Of a stretch of 64,000 nt of DNA, positions 1 through 9,143 are shown piece by piece. Where the stretch lies: positions 1,550,001-1,614,000 of the forward strand of contig JAPFFF010000002.1 of NCBI GenBank assembly GCA_039105265.1, written 5' to 3'. How positions within the stretch are numbered: the stretch's first letter is position 1; every line of letters begins with the position of its first letter. Both the position numbers and the translations under genes were made by a program. The stretch comes from Tritrichomonas musculus. Its lineage: Eukaryota; Parabasalia; Tritrichomonadida; Tritrichomonadidae. Below the pieces are notes generated by a model. That model did not search any database and was not told where the DNA came from. It saw nothing but the letters and a program-made list of their open reading frames with translations.

Positions 1-2401
1 TAGTATTAGATAAAGAGTATACATCCTTATTAGTAATAACAAATTCAGGTATACCATTTTCTATAGTAAAATCAGAGTCTACAGGTGAGGTACCTCCACT
101 TGGAATAGAATCACATATTATTTTTCCATTTACTTCTAAATCACCCTTTATAATATATTTACCAAGTACTGGTTTAACTGGGTCTAATGATGGAGTATCT
201 TTCGATATTTGAACACCATAACATTTTAATACATCCTCGAATTTATCAAACCCTTTGACAAAGTCAGGTATTGCTACTGCGGAAGAGTTATCTGTTTTGG
301 CTTCTTTCGTATTTTCGATTGATAACGCCATTGGAGATGGGTCATCTTTTGGTTCCCAAACCCATTGCCTTTTATCTTCATTCCAAACTATTTCTCCAAA
401 AACCTGAACAAAACTATTTCTTGCACGTACAAGAGCATTTACTGCTGGGGTGTTTTGTGTTCGCCATCTATCTATCCATTCCAAATGTTGTGATAAAATA
501 ACCCATTCTTCATGTGTCATATCCCATATTAAATTGTCAGGAGCATCTAATAATTCATCATGAATCCAATCATCATCTTGGAAGTCATATCCATGTTCTT
601 GCCATTCCTCATCTACAATATTCCAAGCTACATATTGACCTAATTCTGCATGATATTCTCTATTACGGTATAACATTTCATTTGTTGGCATATGTAGATA
701 TGAATTCTCTTCTGGAAAGAACACCCATTCTTCATATCTATCACTATACCTGAGATGTCCTCTATGGTCATTTTCAAAGATTGGTATTAATACATCTACT
801 ATTGCTTCACTAGCTCCTTCTCTCCAACCTTCCTCGAAAGGATAATAAATATTTAACATAACCCATTCATCATGAACAACATCCCACATGTAATTTTGAG
901 GTACAGGAGCATTCCTATTTCGTCTCCATCCTGCAGGTCTATCCAAGTTATCATCTCTTTCTCGCCATTCCTCATAGATGATGTCCCAAACATAATTACT
1001 ATCTTGATTATATAGACCGTTCGAACGGTCGCCAATTGGTCTGAAAACTGGTATTTGTTGTTCTTGGTCTTGTTGTTCCATAGCTTGTTTTGCTATATCA
1101 GGTATTGCATCCTCATACATAACAACATCAAGCATAGCATCTTGAAATGACTGTACTTGTTCACCAAGATTCAATCTATTTATATTCTCATCAATATCAC
1201 CTAAATGTTCTTCAAGATGTCGATTTTGATTTCTTAGGTAGTTCGTCAATTCATCAATCTCATCTTGCGGGATACCTATGCCACCTCCTCCTTCCTCCTC
1301 TTCATGATTGCAATCACAGGATTTTATCTGCGATACTTGTCCTATCAAATCATTAATTACAATCATGAGTACTTCGATATTTCGTTGAACGTCATTTAAG
1401 TGGTCATTTAAGGTGACTGACATTTGAGTACCATCAATATGAGTAATGGTAATTTTATTATCTGGAGCTTTGGATAGTCGAAATAATTTTAAGGCTTTTG
1501 AGATACCTAAACCTAATACACTCGAAAACAGCAAATATTGAAGTATTTGAGGAGTGTGTTTGTAATTTTCTAAGTAGTATCTTGTATATATATCAAGGAA
1601 TTCACATGGGCTACTTACTTCAATAATTTGGTCTGCCTCAACCAAGTCTGTACACCCTTTGTATCTATATCCTATTCTTTGTACTGACAATTTATCTAGA
1701 TTCCAATGGTATTGAGATATCCTAGATACGAAATTTTTAAAGTTAGATTCATTAAAAGCCTCATATAAGAATCTCTTTGTTGTCATGTTAGTTCTTTCAT
1801 TCTTTATGACATTTATCAATAAATCTCCCAGGTTCGAATAACCAAACTCAGCTAAAAATGGGTCAGGCTCTGGTGTTGGAAGTGGTACAGGGTCTTGAAG
1901 ATATCGAATAACCTTTGTTTGTCCTAGTTGTTCATCTGTTGATATTTGTTCATATCCATCAACAGCACACATCAATTCGGTATACATCTCATGAATAGCC
2001 TCACATGTATTAGATTCTTCTTCAATAAATTCATTTAAGGTATTTACGCAAAGTTCATCTTTTATCAACTCCTTATATGACTCTGCTTTTTCAGGTAGTG
2101 AGCCTTCTAATTGAGGTGTCTTTTCAGGTCCTTTAAATACATATTTTAAATAATTGGCAAATTTGTGTGTAATAGGTACATTGCCGAAACCATCAAGCTT
2201 TCCTCCATTTTCGATATAATCATTGACTACCCTTTCGTCTACTTCTGCTTTGTTATATAAACAACTAAACGTAGGATAATCATCTGGGTCCTCATTTCTT
2301 ATAATATCAATATTACCTTCATCATTAACACTTATCTCAACATCCTTGTCTTTGAGCTTCTCTGCTTCATTTGATTGCAAAGAATAAAGTTTAATTGACA
2401 T
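1..2401 (-). CDS. Fibre-like giant protein, N-terminal ~800 residues (continues past the left edge)
   Basis: The minus strand is open from an ATG at 2401 to the first base of the window, so the C-terminus lies outside. The N-terminus matches the 1377-residue protein of element B at 36936, sharing the blocks YNKAEVD and VVNDYIENGG. Reading inward there is a helical N-terminal third, a CNHEEEEGGGG linker, and then a section with about six copies of a W-(D/N)-x4-(E/R/Q)-(E/Q)-W-like motif (about 350-1000 in the DNA). A KGDLEVNGK segment follows, of the kind seen in phage tail-fibre shafts. The gene diverges from the minor-capsid candidate at 2419 with only 17 bp between start codons. Role as virion fibre or spike is inference; no database family is recognised. 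Confidence 0.75.
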   Translation of the reverse strand, partial: MSIKLYSLQSNEAEKLKDKDVEISVNDEGNIDIIRNEDPDDYPTFSCLYNKAEVDERVVNDYIENGGKLDGFGNVPITHKFANYLKYVFKGPEKTPQLEGSLPEKAESYKELIKDELCVNTLNEFIEEESNTCEAIHEMYTELMCAVDGYEQISTDEQLGQTKVIRYLQDPVPLPTPEPDPFLAEFGYSNLGDLLINVIKNERTNMTTKRFLYEAFNESNFKNFVSRISQYHWNLDKLSVQRIGYRYKGCTDLVEADQIIEVSSPCEFLDIYTRYYLENYKHTPQILQYLLFSSVLGLGISKALKLFRLSKAPDNKITITHIDGTQMSVTLNDHLNDVQRNIEVLMIVINDLIGQVSQIKSCDCNHEEEEGGGGIGIPQDEIDELTNYLRNQNRHLEEHLGDIDENINRLNLGEQVQSFQDAMLDVVMYEDAIPDIAKQAMEQQDQEQQIPVFRPIGDRSNGLYNQDSNYVWDIIYEEWRERDDNLDRPAGWRRNRNAPVPQNYMWDVVHDEWVMLNIYYPFEEGWREGASEAIVDVLIPIFENDHRGHLRYSDRYEEWVFFPEENSYLHMPTNEMLYRNREYHAELGQYVAWNIVDEEWQEHGYDFQDDDWIHDELLDAPDNLIWDMTHEEWVILSQHLEWIDRWRTQNTPAVNALVRARNSFVQVFGEIVWNEDKRQWVWEPKDDPSPMALSIENTKEAKTDNSSAVAIPDFVKGFDKFEDVLKCYGVQISKDTPSLDPVKPVLGKYIIKGDLEVNGKIICDSIPSGGTSPVDSDFTIENGIPEFVITNKDVYSLSNT

Positions 2402-2418
2402 TTTTTGGATATAATAAA
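2402..2418. promoter_or_regulatory. 17-bp divergent start region
   Basis: Only 17 AT-rich bases separate the start codon of the fibre-like gene (minus) from that of the minor-capsid candidate (plus). Any promoter here must be extremely short, overlap the coding regions, or be shared. The same gene pair in element B is separated by 19 bp. Confidence 0.4.
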
Positions 2419-3126
2419 ATGTTAGTATCAGTACAGAGTACAAATGCTGATGAATATAATAAGGTATCTATCAATTTGGATATACCATGGAAGTGTAAAT
2501 ATATTAAATATTTTGTATCTTCAATTAATACAATAAGTAATATTATGTTGAGTACGAAAGATGATTATATAGAGTTTACACATAACAGTATTCCATTCAA
2601 GCTTAAATTCGAAGATAGATATAATTATACCATCAAGCAAATAGAAGCAGTTTTAAATCCACTTGCGGAGGTATCTTTTAAATATAATGATACTACTCGT
2701 ACATTTACAATAAAGACACAAACACCGTTAACAATAACCTCTATTTCCCATCGAGCCGCATTATTAACTGGTTTGTATAATACTCCATTGCCTATTGAGA
2801 TACCAGCAAATACAACATATACTGTTAAAGATATACCAATATTAAATCATACTAAGTTGTATTTAGTATCATTACAAGGTAATGCCATATACTCCAATAT
2901 AGGTGAACAACAATATACACCATCAGTTATTGGTAGTATAAATACCTTCACCTTAGATAATAAACCACTTATATATGATTTCGAAACTGAAAGTAAACCA
3001 TTAAAAATAAAAACATATACAGATTCATTAAAATTTTTAGAATTAAGTTTAGTAGATTTCCAATACCAGCCGATATTGTTAAAAAGTCCTTTGTTCATAA
3101 CTATCAAAATTAAACCATCTACGTAA
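2419..3126 (+). CDS. Candidate penton/minor capsid protein (type 1)
   Basis: A 235-residue protein homologous to 36182-36916 in element B, sharing the blocks IDIPWKC, YVSSIN-like, LYLVSLQG and a C-terminal LKFLEL-LVDF-ILKSPLFIT pattern. The alternating hydrophobic pattern throughout, with the ending D-F-x-x-Q-P-I-L-L-K-S-P-L-F-I-T, resembles single-jelly-roll penton proteins of Polintons and adintoviruses. That assignment is inference from pattern and from the need for such a gene. I chose the ATG at 2419 rather than a TTG upstream because it matches the B homologue. Its 3' end overlaps the polymerase gene by 8 bp, tail to tail. Confidence 0.6.
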   Translation: MLVSVQSTNADEYNKVSINLDIPWKCKYIKYFVSSINTISNIMLSTKDDYIEFTHNSIPFKLKFEDRYNYTIKQIEAVLNPLAEVSFKYNDTTRTFTIKTQTPLTITSISHRAALLTGLYNTPLPIEIPANTTYTVKDIPILNHTKLYLVSLQGNAIYSNIGEQQYTPSVIGSINTFTLDNKPLIYDFETESKPLKIKTYTDSLKFLELSLVDFQYQPILLKSPLFITIKIKPST

Positions 3127-6100
3127 ACCTAAGAGTACGTGCAAATTTAGGTAAGTTGGTTTGTTGAAATGTCTTTGACTTCCTGAATGCATTCGAACCA
3201 TCCAACAAATCAAATGTCATGCTTTCTCCTTTGTACATCCTTTCAAAAAGTTCTTCAACTGAGATACCCATCCTTTTGCACTTGTTGAGAATAACTTGTT
3301 TTGGAATTCCTTTAAGTCTAATATGGTATCCTTCATTTCCTTGTTCATCAACCAAGATATCGAGGTAGCTCTTTTTACCAAGTGCAATGAGTTTTCTTGA
3401 GTGTATTTCCCCTTGACTACCTTCGAACTCATCGAAGTCATTATGGAACTGACACATATTTTTACCAATAAGAGGTTGATGATACTTGAACTGGAATAAG
3501 TCAGCTATCTTTGGCACGTCATTTTCCATAACGTGACAAGAATCTGTGTCTTGATAGTAGATAGGTATACCTGCTTGTTCAGCTGTAGCCATAACCCTGT
3601 TCATTAAGTGCTTACTCCAAGAGAGAACGCTTGCACCAAATTGAGGTAGGTTGAAATGGTCATTAATTGGTTTCAACTTCTTGACATAGCACTTATCAAT
3701 ATTAACATCTTCAACAACCTCCTTGACAAAGTTGTAGTTCCGCCAGAGATACTTGTATAGTTGGCTTTTTGGTACTGTCTTTGTTTCAGTCTTAGTTGCT
3801 TTTAATATTGACTTGCCATATATGGAGTTGAGGAGGAGCTTTATTGTTTGTTCAAGAGGGTTCTTTTGCTTTTTATAACTTGCCCTGAGATTAAAGAGCT
3901 TCTCAATGAACTCATTGATTTTCTTGTTAAATCCTTCATCAAAGTAATAGCCACGTATTAACTCATATTCAACATCATAAAATTCGAACAAGTCCATAAG
4001 ACCTACTTTATCGATATAATAATGGTCAACAAGGAAATTGCCGAATATTTTACTACCTGTTTCATTCCTTGTAAATACTTGTCCAAATTTATATGGCTCT
4101 TTTGATTTACATTCGAGTTTCTTGATGTTGACTTCGATAAAGAATGTATCATATTGCATAAGTTGTTCATGGGTAGTACCTTGTGGTATTACTTTAGGTC
4201 TTCCTTTTGGTATACCATCCATGACATACATTGCAGATGGATATAAGCTAACTGCATCAAAGTCTTGTATCCTTCCTTCGATGTATTGCTTTTCATTACC
4301 TGCTGTCATTGTTCGTCCACCTGAAACACATCGTTGAATGAAGTCTTGACACTTACCTGATAATTCATAACATCCATCAAAACAACCATATTTTTTTGCA
4401 AAGCAATATCCAATAGCACTGATAGATATAAAATCATGAACACCATACATATCTGTCTTTGTTTCTTTAAAGACTTCTCCGAGGTCTCTATTAAATTTTT
4501 CCATTCCCTTCATCAAAACAATACAATCCTTGAAACAATAGAAGATGGCATATTTAATGATGTCGATTTTGCCATCATTATAACAATTTGCTATTTTTGC
4601 ATTTTCGATAATCTGCTTGCAGTTTGCATCAAGTTGTTCTTTCGATAACTTGTCTTGGTTTTCATCGATGTATTGCTGTTGGAACTCAGTAGCATCAACA
4701 ATTCTTCTTTGTATGTTCTCTTGTGTATATAGCTTATATGCCATGACTTCCTTGTGAACATTGAGGTTGAACATTGTAGCAAATTTACTTAATGCTTGTG
4801 GTATTATACTGTATGAGTTCCTGAATGTTAATCTTTTTTTGACTTTCCTTGTACCTTCTTCGAATAATGTCATGATGATTTGAAGTACAGTACCACTTCG
4901 TTCTGTTATCTGTGTATCCCATCCAGGTGTGTTAATGAAAAAGCATGCATCATACTTGAGGTTGTGAAAATATGTTAATGAACCACTCCATAAATAATTC
5001 AAGAGCTTCTGTCCACAATCTTCACCTTGAATAGATATTTTATGTATGTTGGCACCATCTCGAAAGATAGTACAATTGAGATATGGTATATGTGGACTGA
5101 CTGTAGAGTTTGTTTCGAAGTCGCTATAATAAATCCTTGACCATGTATTTTGTTTCTTCTTGTTATTATCAATGAGTCTTGTACATTGTTCTGCATTATA
5201 TTCGAGACTTGTATAATCTTTCACATGGTCATATTCAGTTGTGTTGATGATATCCAATTCACATGCTTTTATTTCTTCGAATAGATGTAGTTCAAACATC
5301 TTTTGGAAAAAGGTTATTGGTTTGATTCCTTCATAATTATATTCTTTTATACTTTTTTCATTTCGTAATTTATATATCTTACATCTTTTTTCAAAAGGAA
5401 TATGTGCAAATGTTTTATCAAGTTCTTCATAGTGTTGAAGGTAGAATAATGTACAAGGTATTTTCCTGTTGAGCATATAATGGTCTTTGAACAATATCAG
5501 GTTAACTTCTCTTTTAAAATCAACAGACCATTTTTTCTTTTTGGTGTTGATTCTTGTTTCATACTTGTATTTATCAGGTTGTTCAACAACTCTAATGATG
5601 CTAAAATTGCACTTGAACTTTTGAGCAACATCAATTATCTTGTTATTAGGTATGGTTCTTGTTTGAACAAAAAATCGTAGGTCATCTATTTCATCATCAG
5701 TGAACACACCTGATTGTATACAAGCATATACAAAACAATTATCTCTGTAGTTCTCTTTCCTTACTTCATGAAAGATTTGATATGCTGATAGGTCTATTGG
5801 AGAACGATTGATGTATGGAAAAAAACTTCCTTCTGGTGTATTTCGATAGTCTTCATCAATTTCGACTTCATCATCATAGATTTCATGAGTATCCATATCT
5901 TGCATCTTGGTTCGAAAATGAACACCATCATTTGTTTTATTCATGTCAATAAATTGTACCTCATATCGAACAGGAATGAACATGTTTGAGATGTATGGAT
6001 TTGTATCTGATTGGTCTTCACTTAAATCAAGTTCTCCTGTTATATGTCCGAGTGTACTTTCGATGTTGTGCTTATCACTGAGTGTGAAGTACTTGTGAGT

Positions 6101-6391
6101 TCCATCAAGTGCTATTGCTTTTACAATAGGTCTTCCAGCATGTTTCATTTTATAAATCTGTCTAAGTGTTTCAGTAAACGCATACCTCTTATCTTCATCT
6201 TGGTTGATGTCTGTTGCAAAACCAATACCTTGTCCTGCAGGAATCATGAGCTTCCTCATTTCTTCTTTAAACTTGTCGTTCTTTTTATATTGTTTAGCAC
6301 GTCGATTATATTCACGACGAAACTGTGATTTGGTATCAGCATAGACATCTCCAATAGCATCTAAAAAATCATCTTCAATGTCCTTGTTCAT
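3119..6391 (-). CDS. polB: Protein-primed family B DNA polymerase
   Basis: A 1090-residue DNA polymerase that would replicate the element, starting from a protein primer as in adenovirus and other Polintons. An N-terminal region of about 400 residues, unassigned but conserved with the B copy, precedes the polymerase core. Visible motifs: Exo I SDFET near residue 424, Exo II FHNLKYDACF, Exo III YCFKDC, Pol A DFDAVSLYPSAM near 710, Pol B LLLNSIYGKS near 851, Pol C YYQDTDS near 944, and a late GKKSYL. The ATG at 6391 starts at MNKDIEDDF. In A this gene points the same way as the capsid genes, whereas in B and C it is opposed to them. Confidence 0.95.
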   Translation of the reverse strand: MNKDIEDDFLDAIGDVYADTKSQFRREYNRRAKQYKKNDKFKEEMRKLMIPAGQGIGFATDINQDEDKRYAFTETLRQIYKMKHAGRPIVKAIALDGTHKYFTLSDKHNIESTLGHITGELDLSEDQSDTNPYISNMFIPVRYEVQFIDMNKTNDGVHFRTKMQDMDTHEIYDDEVEIDEDYRNTPEGSFFPYINRSPIDLSAYQIFHEVRKENYRDNCFVYACIQSGVFTDDEIDDLRFFVQTRTIPNNKIIDVAQKFKCNFSIIRVVEQPDKYKYETRINTKKKKWSVDFKREVNLILFKDHYMLNRKIPCTLFYLQHYEELDKTFAHIPFEKRCKIYKLRNEKSIKEYNYEGIKPITFFQKMFELHLFEEIKACELDIINTTEYDHVKDYTSLEYNAEQCTRLIDNNKKKQNTWSRIYYSDFETNSTVSPHIPYLNCTIFRDGANIHKISIQGEDCGQKLLNYLWSGSLTYFHNLKYDACFFINTPGWDTQITERSGTVLQIIMTLFEEGTRKVKKRLTFRNSYSIIPQALSKFATMFNLNVHKEVMAYKLYTQENIQRRIVDATEFQQQYIDENQDKLSKEQLDANCKQIIENAKIANCYNDGKIDIIKYAIFYCFKDCIVLMKGMEKFNRDLGEVFKETKTDMYGVHDFISISAIGYCFAKKYGCFDGCYELSGKCQDFIQRCVSGGRTMTAGNEKQYIEGRIQDFDAVSLYPSAMYVMDGIPKGRPKVIPQGTTHEQLMQYDTFFIEVNIKKLECKSKEPYKFGQVFTRNETGSKIFGNFLVDHYYIDKVGLMDLFEFYDVEYELIRGYYFDEGFNKKINEFIEKLFNLRASYKKQKNPLEQTIKLLLNSIYGKSILKATKTETKTVPKSQLYKYLWRNYNFVKEVVEDVNIDKCYVKKLKPINDHFNLPQFGASVLSWSKHLMNRVMATAEQAGIPIYYQDTDSCHVMENDVPKIADLFQFKYHQPLIGKNMCQFHNDFDEFEGSQGEIHSRKLIALGKKSYLDILVDEQGNEGYHIRLKGIPKQVILNKCKRMGISVEELFERMYKGESMTFDLLDGSNAFRKSKTFQQTNLPKFARTLRFT

Positions 6392-6459
6392 GTTTAACAC
6401 AAAATAAAAGTGAAACGATAAAAATAAAAACAAAAGAAAAAAGTTAAAAAATTAATTGT

Positions 6460-7836
6460 TTATTGAGGATATCCATTATCATCATCATCTAGATGTGGAA
6501 AATTATATTGGAATTCATTTCCTTTCGACTTCATATCAGATTTTTGTTGATATTGGTTCTTTATCATACCTTCATTGAAGGTTTTGATGTTCTTCATCAC
6601 TTGTTTCGGTGATTGCCTCCTGTCTTTTTTAACGAAGTCGCATGAATTGTCCAACTTCTCTTTCTCTTCTGGTGATAAGTATGGTCGAAGATGATAAATG
6701 CAATTGGACAACTTCCATCCATATGTCTTGAACAATGATGTTTGTTCAGCTGTAGAAGTCTGGGGAATGGTGTCAAACATGTATCGAAGATGGTCTAGTT
6801 CGTTGTCCATCAATTGAGTTCTTACATACTTCTCTGCAAATGAATCAGTTGTTGGAGGACCAGCTTGTTGAGCATTTTTGAGATTCGCCACGTCCTTCTT
6901 GAGGTCGTGAATTTTGTTAATGTACTTCGCCACCTTTTTTGGAGTAAGTTCCAATTTCATCAGCTCGAGTGCGTATTCGTCGTTATCATCAATGTCTTTC
7001 CTGAGTTCTTCAGCATTGTGATTTATGTCTTGAATGTGAAATTCTACACCAGTCATTTTCTCCTCCAACTTCGTTAATCGGTCTTTCAAGTTTTCATTTT
7101 CTTCTATTAATCGTTCCATTTCCTCTCGAAAGTCGAATGGACGAACATTATCCTCCTTATAATCACTATTGGATTTCATATCATGAACACTTTTCGGTGG
7201 CTTGTATGGTTCTTTGCGAGCTGGTGATGGTTCTTCAACAACATCTTCGATTTTTGTTTCTTCCTTCGGATTGGTACTTGTCTTCTGCGGTTCTATAAAT
7301 CCAGATGGTCTGGATATAGGACCAAGTCTTGGAGGTGGTGGTGGTATTTTTGGTAATGTATTTGGTGTAGGAGGAAGGAGTGGATGATATCGAGGTGGTG
7401 GAAATACTTTACTCGAAAATGGCACGTACTGCTGCTTCTTCCTTCTTGCATCGTCTTCTTGCTTCAATCTTGCTAATGCTTCTTCTTCTTCTTGTTGCTG
7501 CTTCTTCCTTCTTGTTGCTGCTTCTTCTTCTTGTTGCTGCTTCTTCCTTTCTTCTTCTTCTTCTTGTTGCTGCTTCTTCCTTTCTTCTTCTTCTTGTTGC
7601 TGCTTCTTCTTCCTTCTTGCTTCATCTTCTTCTTGCTGCTTCTTTAATCTAGCTACTTCTTCTTGCTGCTTCATGATGTACTGCTTCATTGATTCGAGTT
7701 GTTCTGGGGTCATGTTCTTGAACCAATCGTCTGCGGGTGGAGCTGATGGCGGATCTGATGGTGGAGCTTGTTGACCCAATTGCTCGATCGAGTCAAATAG
7801 ACTAACATCGCTATCTGAGCTATACTGGAAGGACAT
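6460..7836 (-). CDS. Gln/Glu/Lys-rich coiled-coil protein, unknown role
   Basis: About 458 residues starting at MSFQYSSDSD. An acidic, Pro-rich N-terminus is followed by roughly 85 residues of near-repetitive K-K-Q-Q-Q-E-E-E sequence. A Pro-rich segment (PPPRYHPLLPPTP) and a heptad-like coiled coil (ENENLKDRLTKLEEKM region) come next, then a mixed C-terminal domain with LRPYLSPEEKEKLD. The gene lies 68 bp upstream of the polymerase start on the same strand, so the two may be co-transcribed. No homologue is visible in B or C. It might be a structural, scaffolding or DNA-associated protein, but I do not recognise it. The repetitive codons probably expand and contract. Confidence 0.7.
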   Translation of the reverse strand: MSFQYSSDSDVSLFDSIEQLGQQAPPSDPPSAPPADDWFKNMTPEQLESMKQYIMKQQEEVARLKKQQEEDEARRKKKQQQEEEERKKQQQEEEEERKKQQQEEEAATRRKKQQQEEEEALARLKQEDDARRKKQQYVPFSSKVFPPPRYHPLLPPTPNTLPKIPPPPPRLGPISRPSGFIEPQKTSTNPKEETKIEDVVEEPSPARKEPYKPPKSVHDMKSNSDYKEDNVRPFDFREEMERLIEENENLKDRLTKLEEKMTGVEFHIQDINHNAEELRKDIDDNDEYALELMKLELTPKKVAKYINKIHDLKKDVANLKNAQQAGPPTTDSFAEKYVRTQLMDNELDHLRYMFDTIPQTSTAEQTSLFKTYGWKLSNCIYHLRPYLSPEEKEKLDNSCDFVKKDRRQSPKQVMKNIKTFNEGMIKNQYQQKSDMKSKGNEFQYNFPHLDDDDNGYPQ

Positions 7837-8028
7837 TACAAGTATAAAAATGATTAATTTTCTTGTTGATATCACTAAATTTTAAATTTCGTAGAAAAAC
7901 TCGAAGGTGGATATTTTTCTTTGAAAAAGTTAAATACACTATAAAAATTCAAAAATTGAATAATAAAAAAATAAAATATATTGAAATTTTAAAAAAATAT
8001 ATTTATTAATATCACTATTATTTTATTA

Positions 8029-8454
8029 ATGATGAATGAAGAAGAAGATAAAATAGAAGATATTTTACAAAAACAAACACCTCCTAAAGGTTGTGATTCA
8101 TTCGACTACAAAATAAATATAAACATGTCGAAAAAAATATCTCAACTAAAAGTTGAAGATGATACATCAAATTTAAGAACGATGTGTGAAAATTATGCTC
8201 ATGCTCTTGAAAATGATGCACATCGACTTCGAGCAAAACAAAAAAAGAGGTATGATGAATGGTTTGACAGCCTCGAAAAAGATTGTTATCCTGCAAGAGA
8301 CATTGTTAACTTGTACAACATGTTCTTTGGTCATGAACTATCTATTACTCGACTTGGTTTCGGGCATCTCGATGGAACAAAGAGACACTTTACACATAAG
8401 AAAGTGAAAAGAAACAAGAAGTTCATCACAATGTACTACAAGAAAAATGAATAA
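8029..8454 (+). CDS. Small charged protein, unknown
   Basis: A 141-residue ORF with a clean ATG, preceded by T-rich DNA. The N-terminus is acidic (MMNEEEDKIEDI), the middle is helical and charged, and the C-terminus is very basic (HKKVKRNKKF). No homologue is seen in B or C. It is on the opposite strand from the surrounding A genes and diverges from the coiled-coil gene across a 192-bp AT-rich gap. A nucleic-acid contact through the basic tail is possible but not demonstrable. It is followed directly by the tandem repeats at 8470. Confidence 0.55.
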   Translation: MMNEEEDKIEDILQKQTPPKGCDSFDYKININMSKKISQLKVEDDTSNLRTMCENYAHALENDAHRLRAKQKKRYDEWFDSLEKDCYPARDIVNLYNMFFGHELSITRLGFGHLDGTKRHFTHKKVKRNKKFITMYYKKNE

Positions 8455-8469
8455 CTAAAAATTTTTTAA

Positions 8470-8665
8470 CTACTTGTTTTTTTCGAGGTACTTGTTTTTT
8501 TTTTAGGTACTTGTTTTTTTTGTACTTGTTTTTTTCCGAGGTACTTGTTTTTTTCCGAGGTACTTTTTTTTTCCGAGGTACTTGTTTTTTTTCGAGGTAC
8601 TTGTTTTTTTTCGAGGTACTTGTTTTTTTTCGAGGTACTTGTTTTTTTCCGAGGTACTTGTTTTT
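8470..8665. repeat. Tandem array, ~18-bp unit GAGGTACTTG plus T-run
   Basis: About ten or eleven copies of a unit built of GAGGTACTTG followed by seven or eight T, with small differences in T-run length. No unique spacers, so not a CRISPR. It lies between two converging small genes of element A. Confidence 0.9.
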
Positions 8666-8845
8666 CCTCATAAGCTACCTTTTTCCTCATAAGCTACCTT
8701 TTTCCTCATAAGCTACCTTTTTCCTCATAAGCTACCTTTTTCCTCATAAGCTACCTTTTTCCTCATAAGCTACCTTTTTCCTCATAAGCTACCTTTTTCC
8801 TCATAAGCTACCTTTTTCCTCATAAGCTACCTTTTTCCTCATGTG
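8666..8845. repeat. Tandem array, 19-bp unit CCTCATAAGCTACCTTTTT
   Basis: Nine near-perfect copies with exact 19-bp period, starting at 8666 and every 19 bases to 8818, plus a diverged tenth copy at 8837. It directly abuts the previous array. The last copies overlap the 3' end of the bZIP-like gene on the minus strand. Confidence 0.95.
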
Positions 8846-9086
8846 ATACCTCTTTATTTTCATATTCTTTTATTTTATCTTTCATACTTTGTAATTCGTT
8901 TTTCTTTCTTTCTCGATATGCCTTTTGTTGTTTCTTACGTGCTTCATTTCTTTCTTCAACTGTTGCATATTTTGGTTTCCTTCCTCTTTTTTCGACACTC
9001 TGAAGATTCTCTTTGCTTTTCGACTTCTTGAGTTTTTTGATAATGGCTGTTTCTTTGAACTCACCTAAATCTAAATTTTGGCTCAT
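8820..9086 (-). CDS. Small bZIP-like / AT-hook-like basic protein
   Basis: An 88-residue protein with an RGRKPKYAT AT-hook-like stretch and then a basic region E-A-R-K-K-Q-Q-K-A-Y-R-E-R-K-K followed by a short helix. The pattern resembles the basic region of bZIP proteins, but no full leucine zipper can be seen. Homologues occupy the same place, just before the polymerase, in B (29325) and C (60871), so it is a conserved element gene. A DNA-binding regulator or genome-packaging protein is plausible. Its C-terminus is encoded by the edge of the 19-bp repeat array. Confidence 0.65.
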   Translation of the reverse strand: MSQNLDLGEFKETAIIKKLKKSKSKENLQSVEKRGRKPKYATVEERNEARKKQQKAYRERKKNELQSMKDKIKEYENKEVSHEEKGSL

Positions 9087-9143
9087 GATTTCATTGGAGA
9101 TAAAAAATTGAATTATTTTTTCAAAATCACTTCATTTTTTAAA

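Noticed and set aside
271-1356. Short plus-strand frames near the left edge
   Set aside because: They lie opposite the fibre gene of A, which is open on the minus strand across the whole stretch and has a homologue in B.
8426-8711. Lys-rich and Phe-rich frames across the tandem arrays
   Set aside because: Produced by the 18- and 19-bp repeats.
8470-8845. Possible CRISPR array
   Set aside because: Units follow each other directly without unique spacers, and the context is a eukaryotic transposon.
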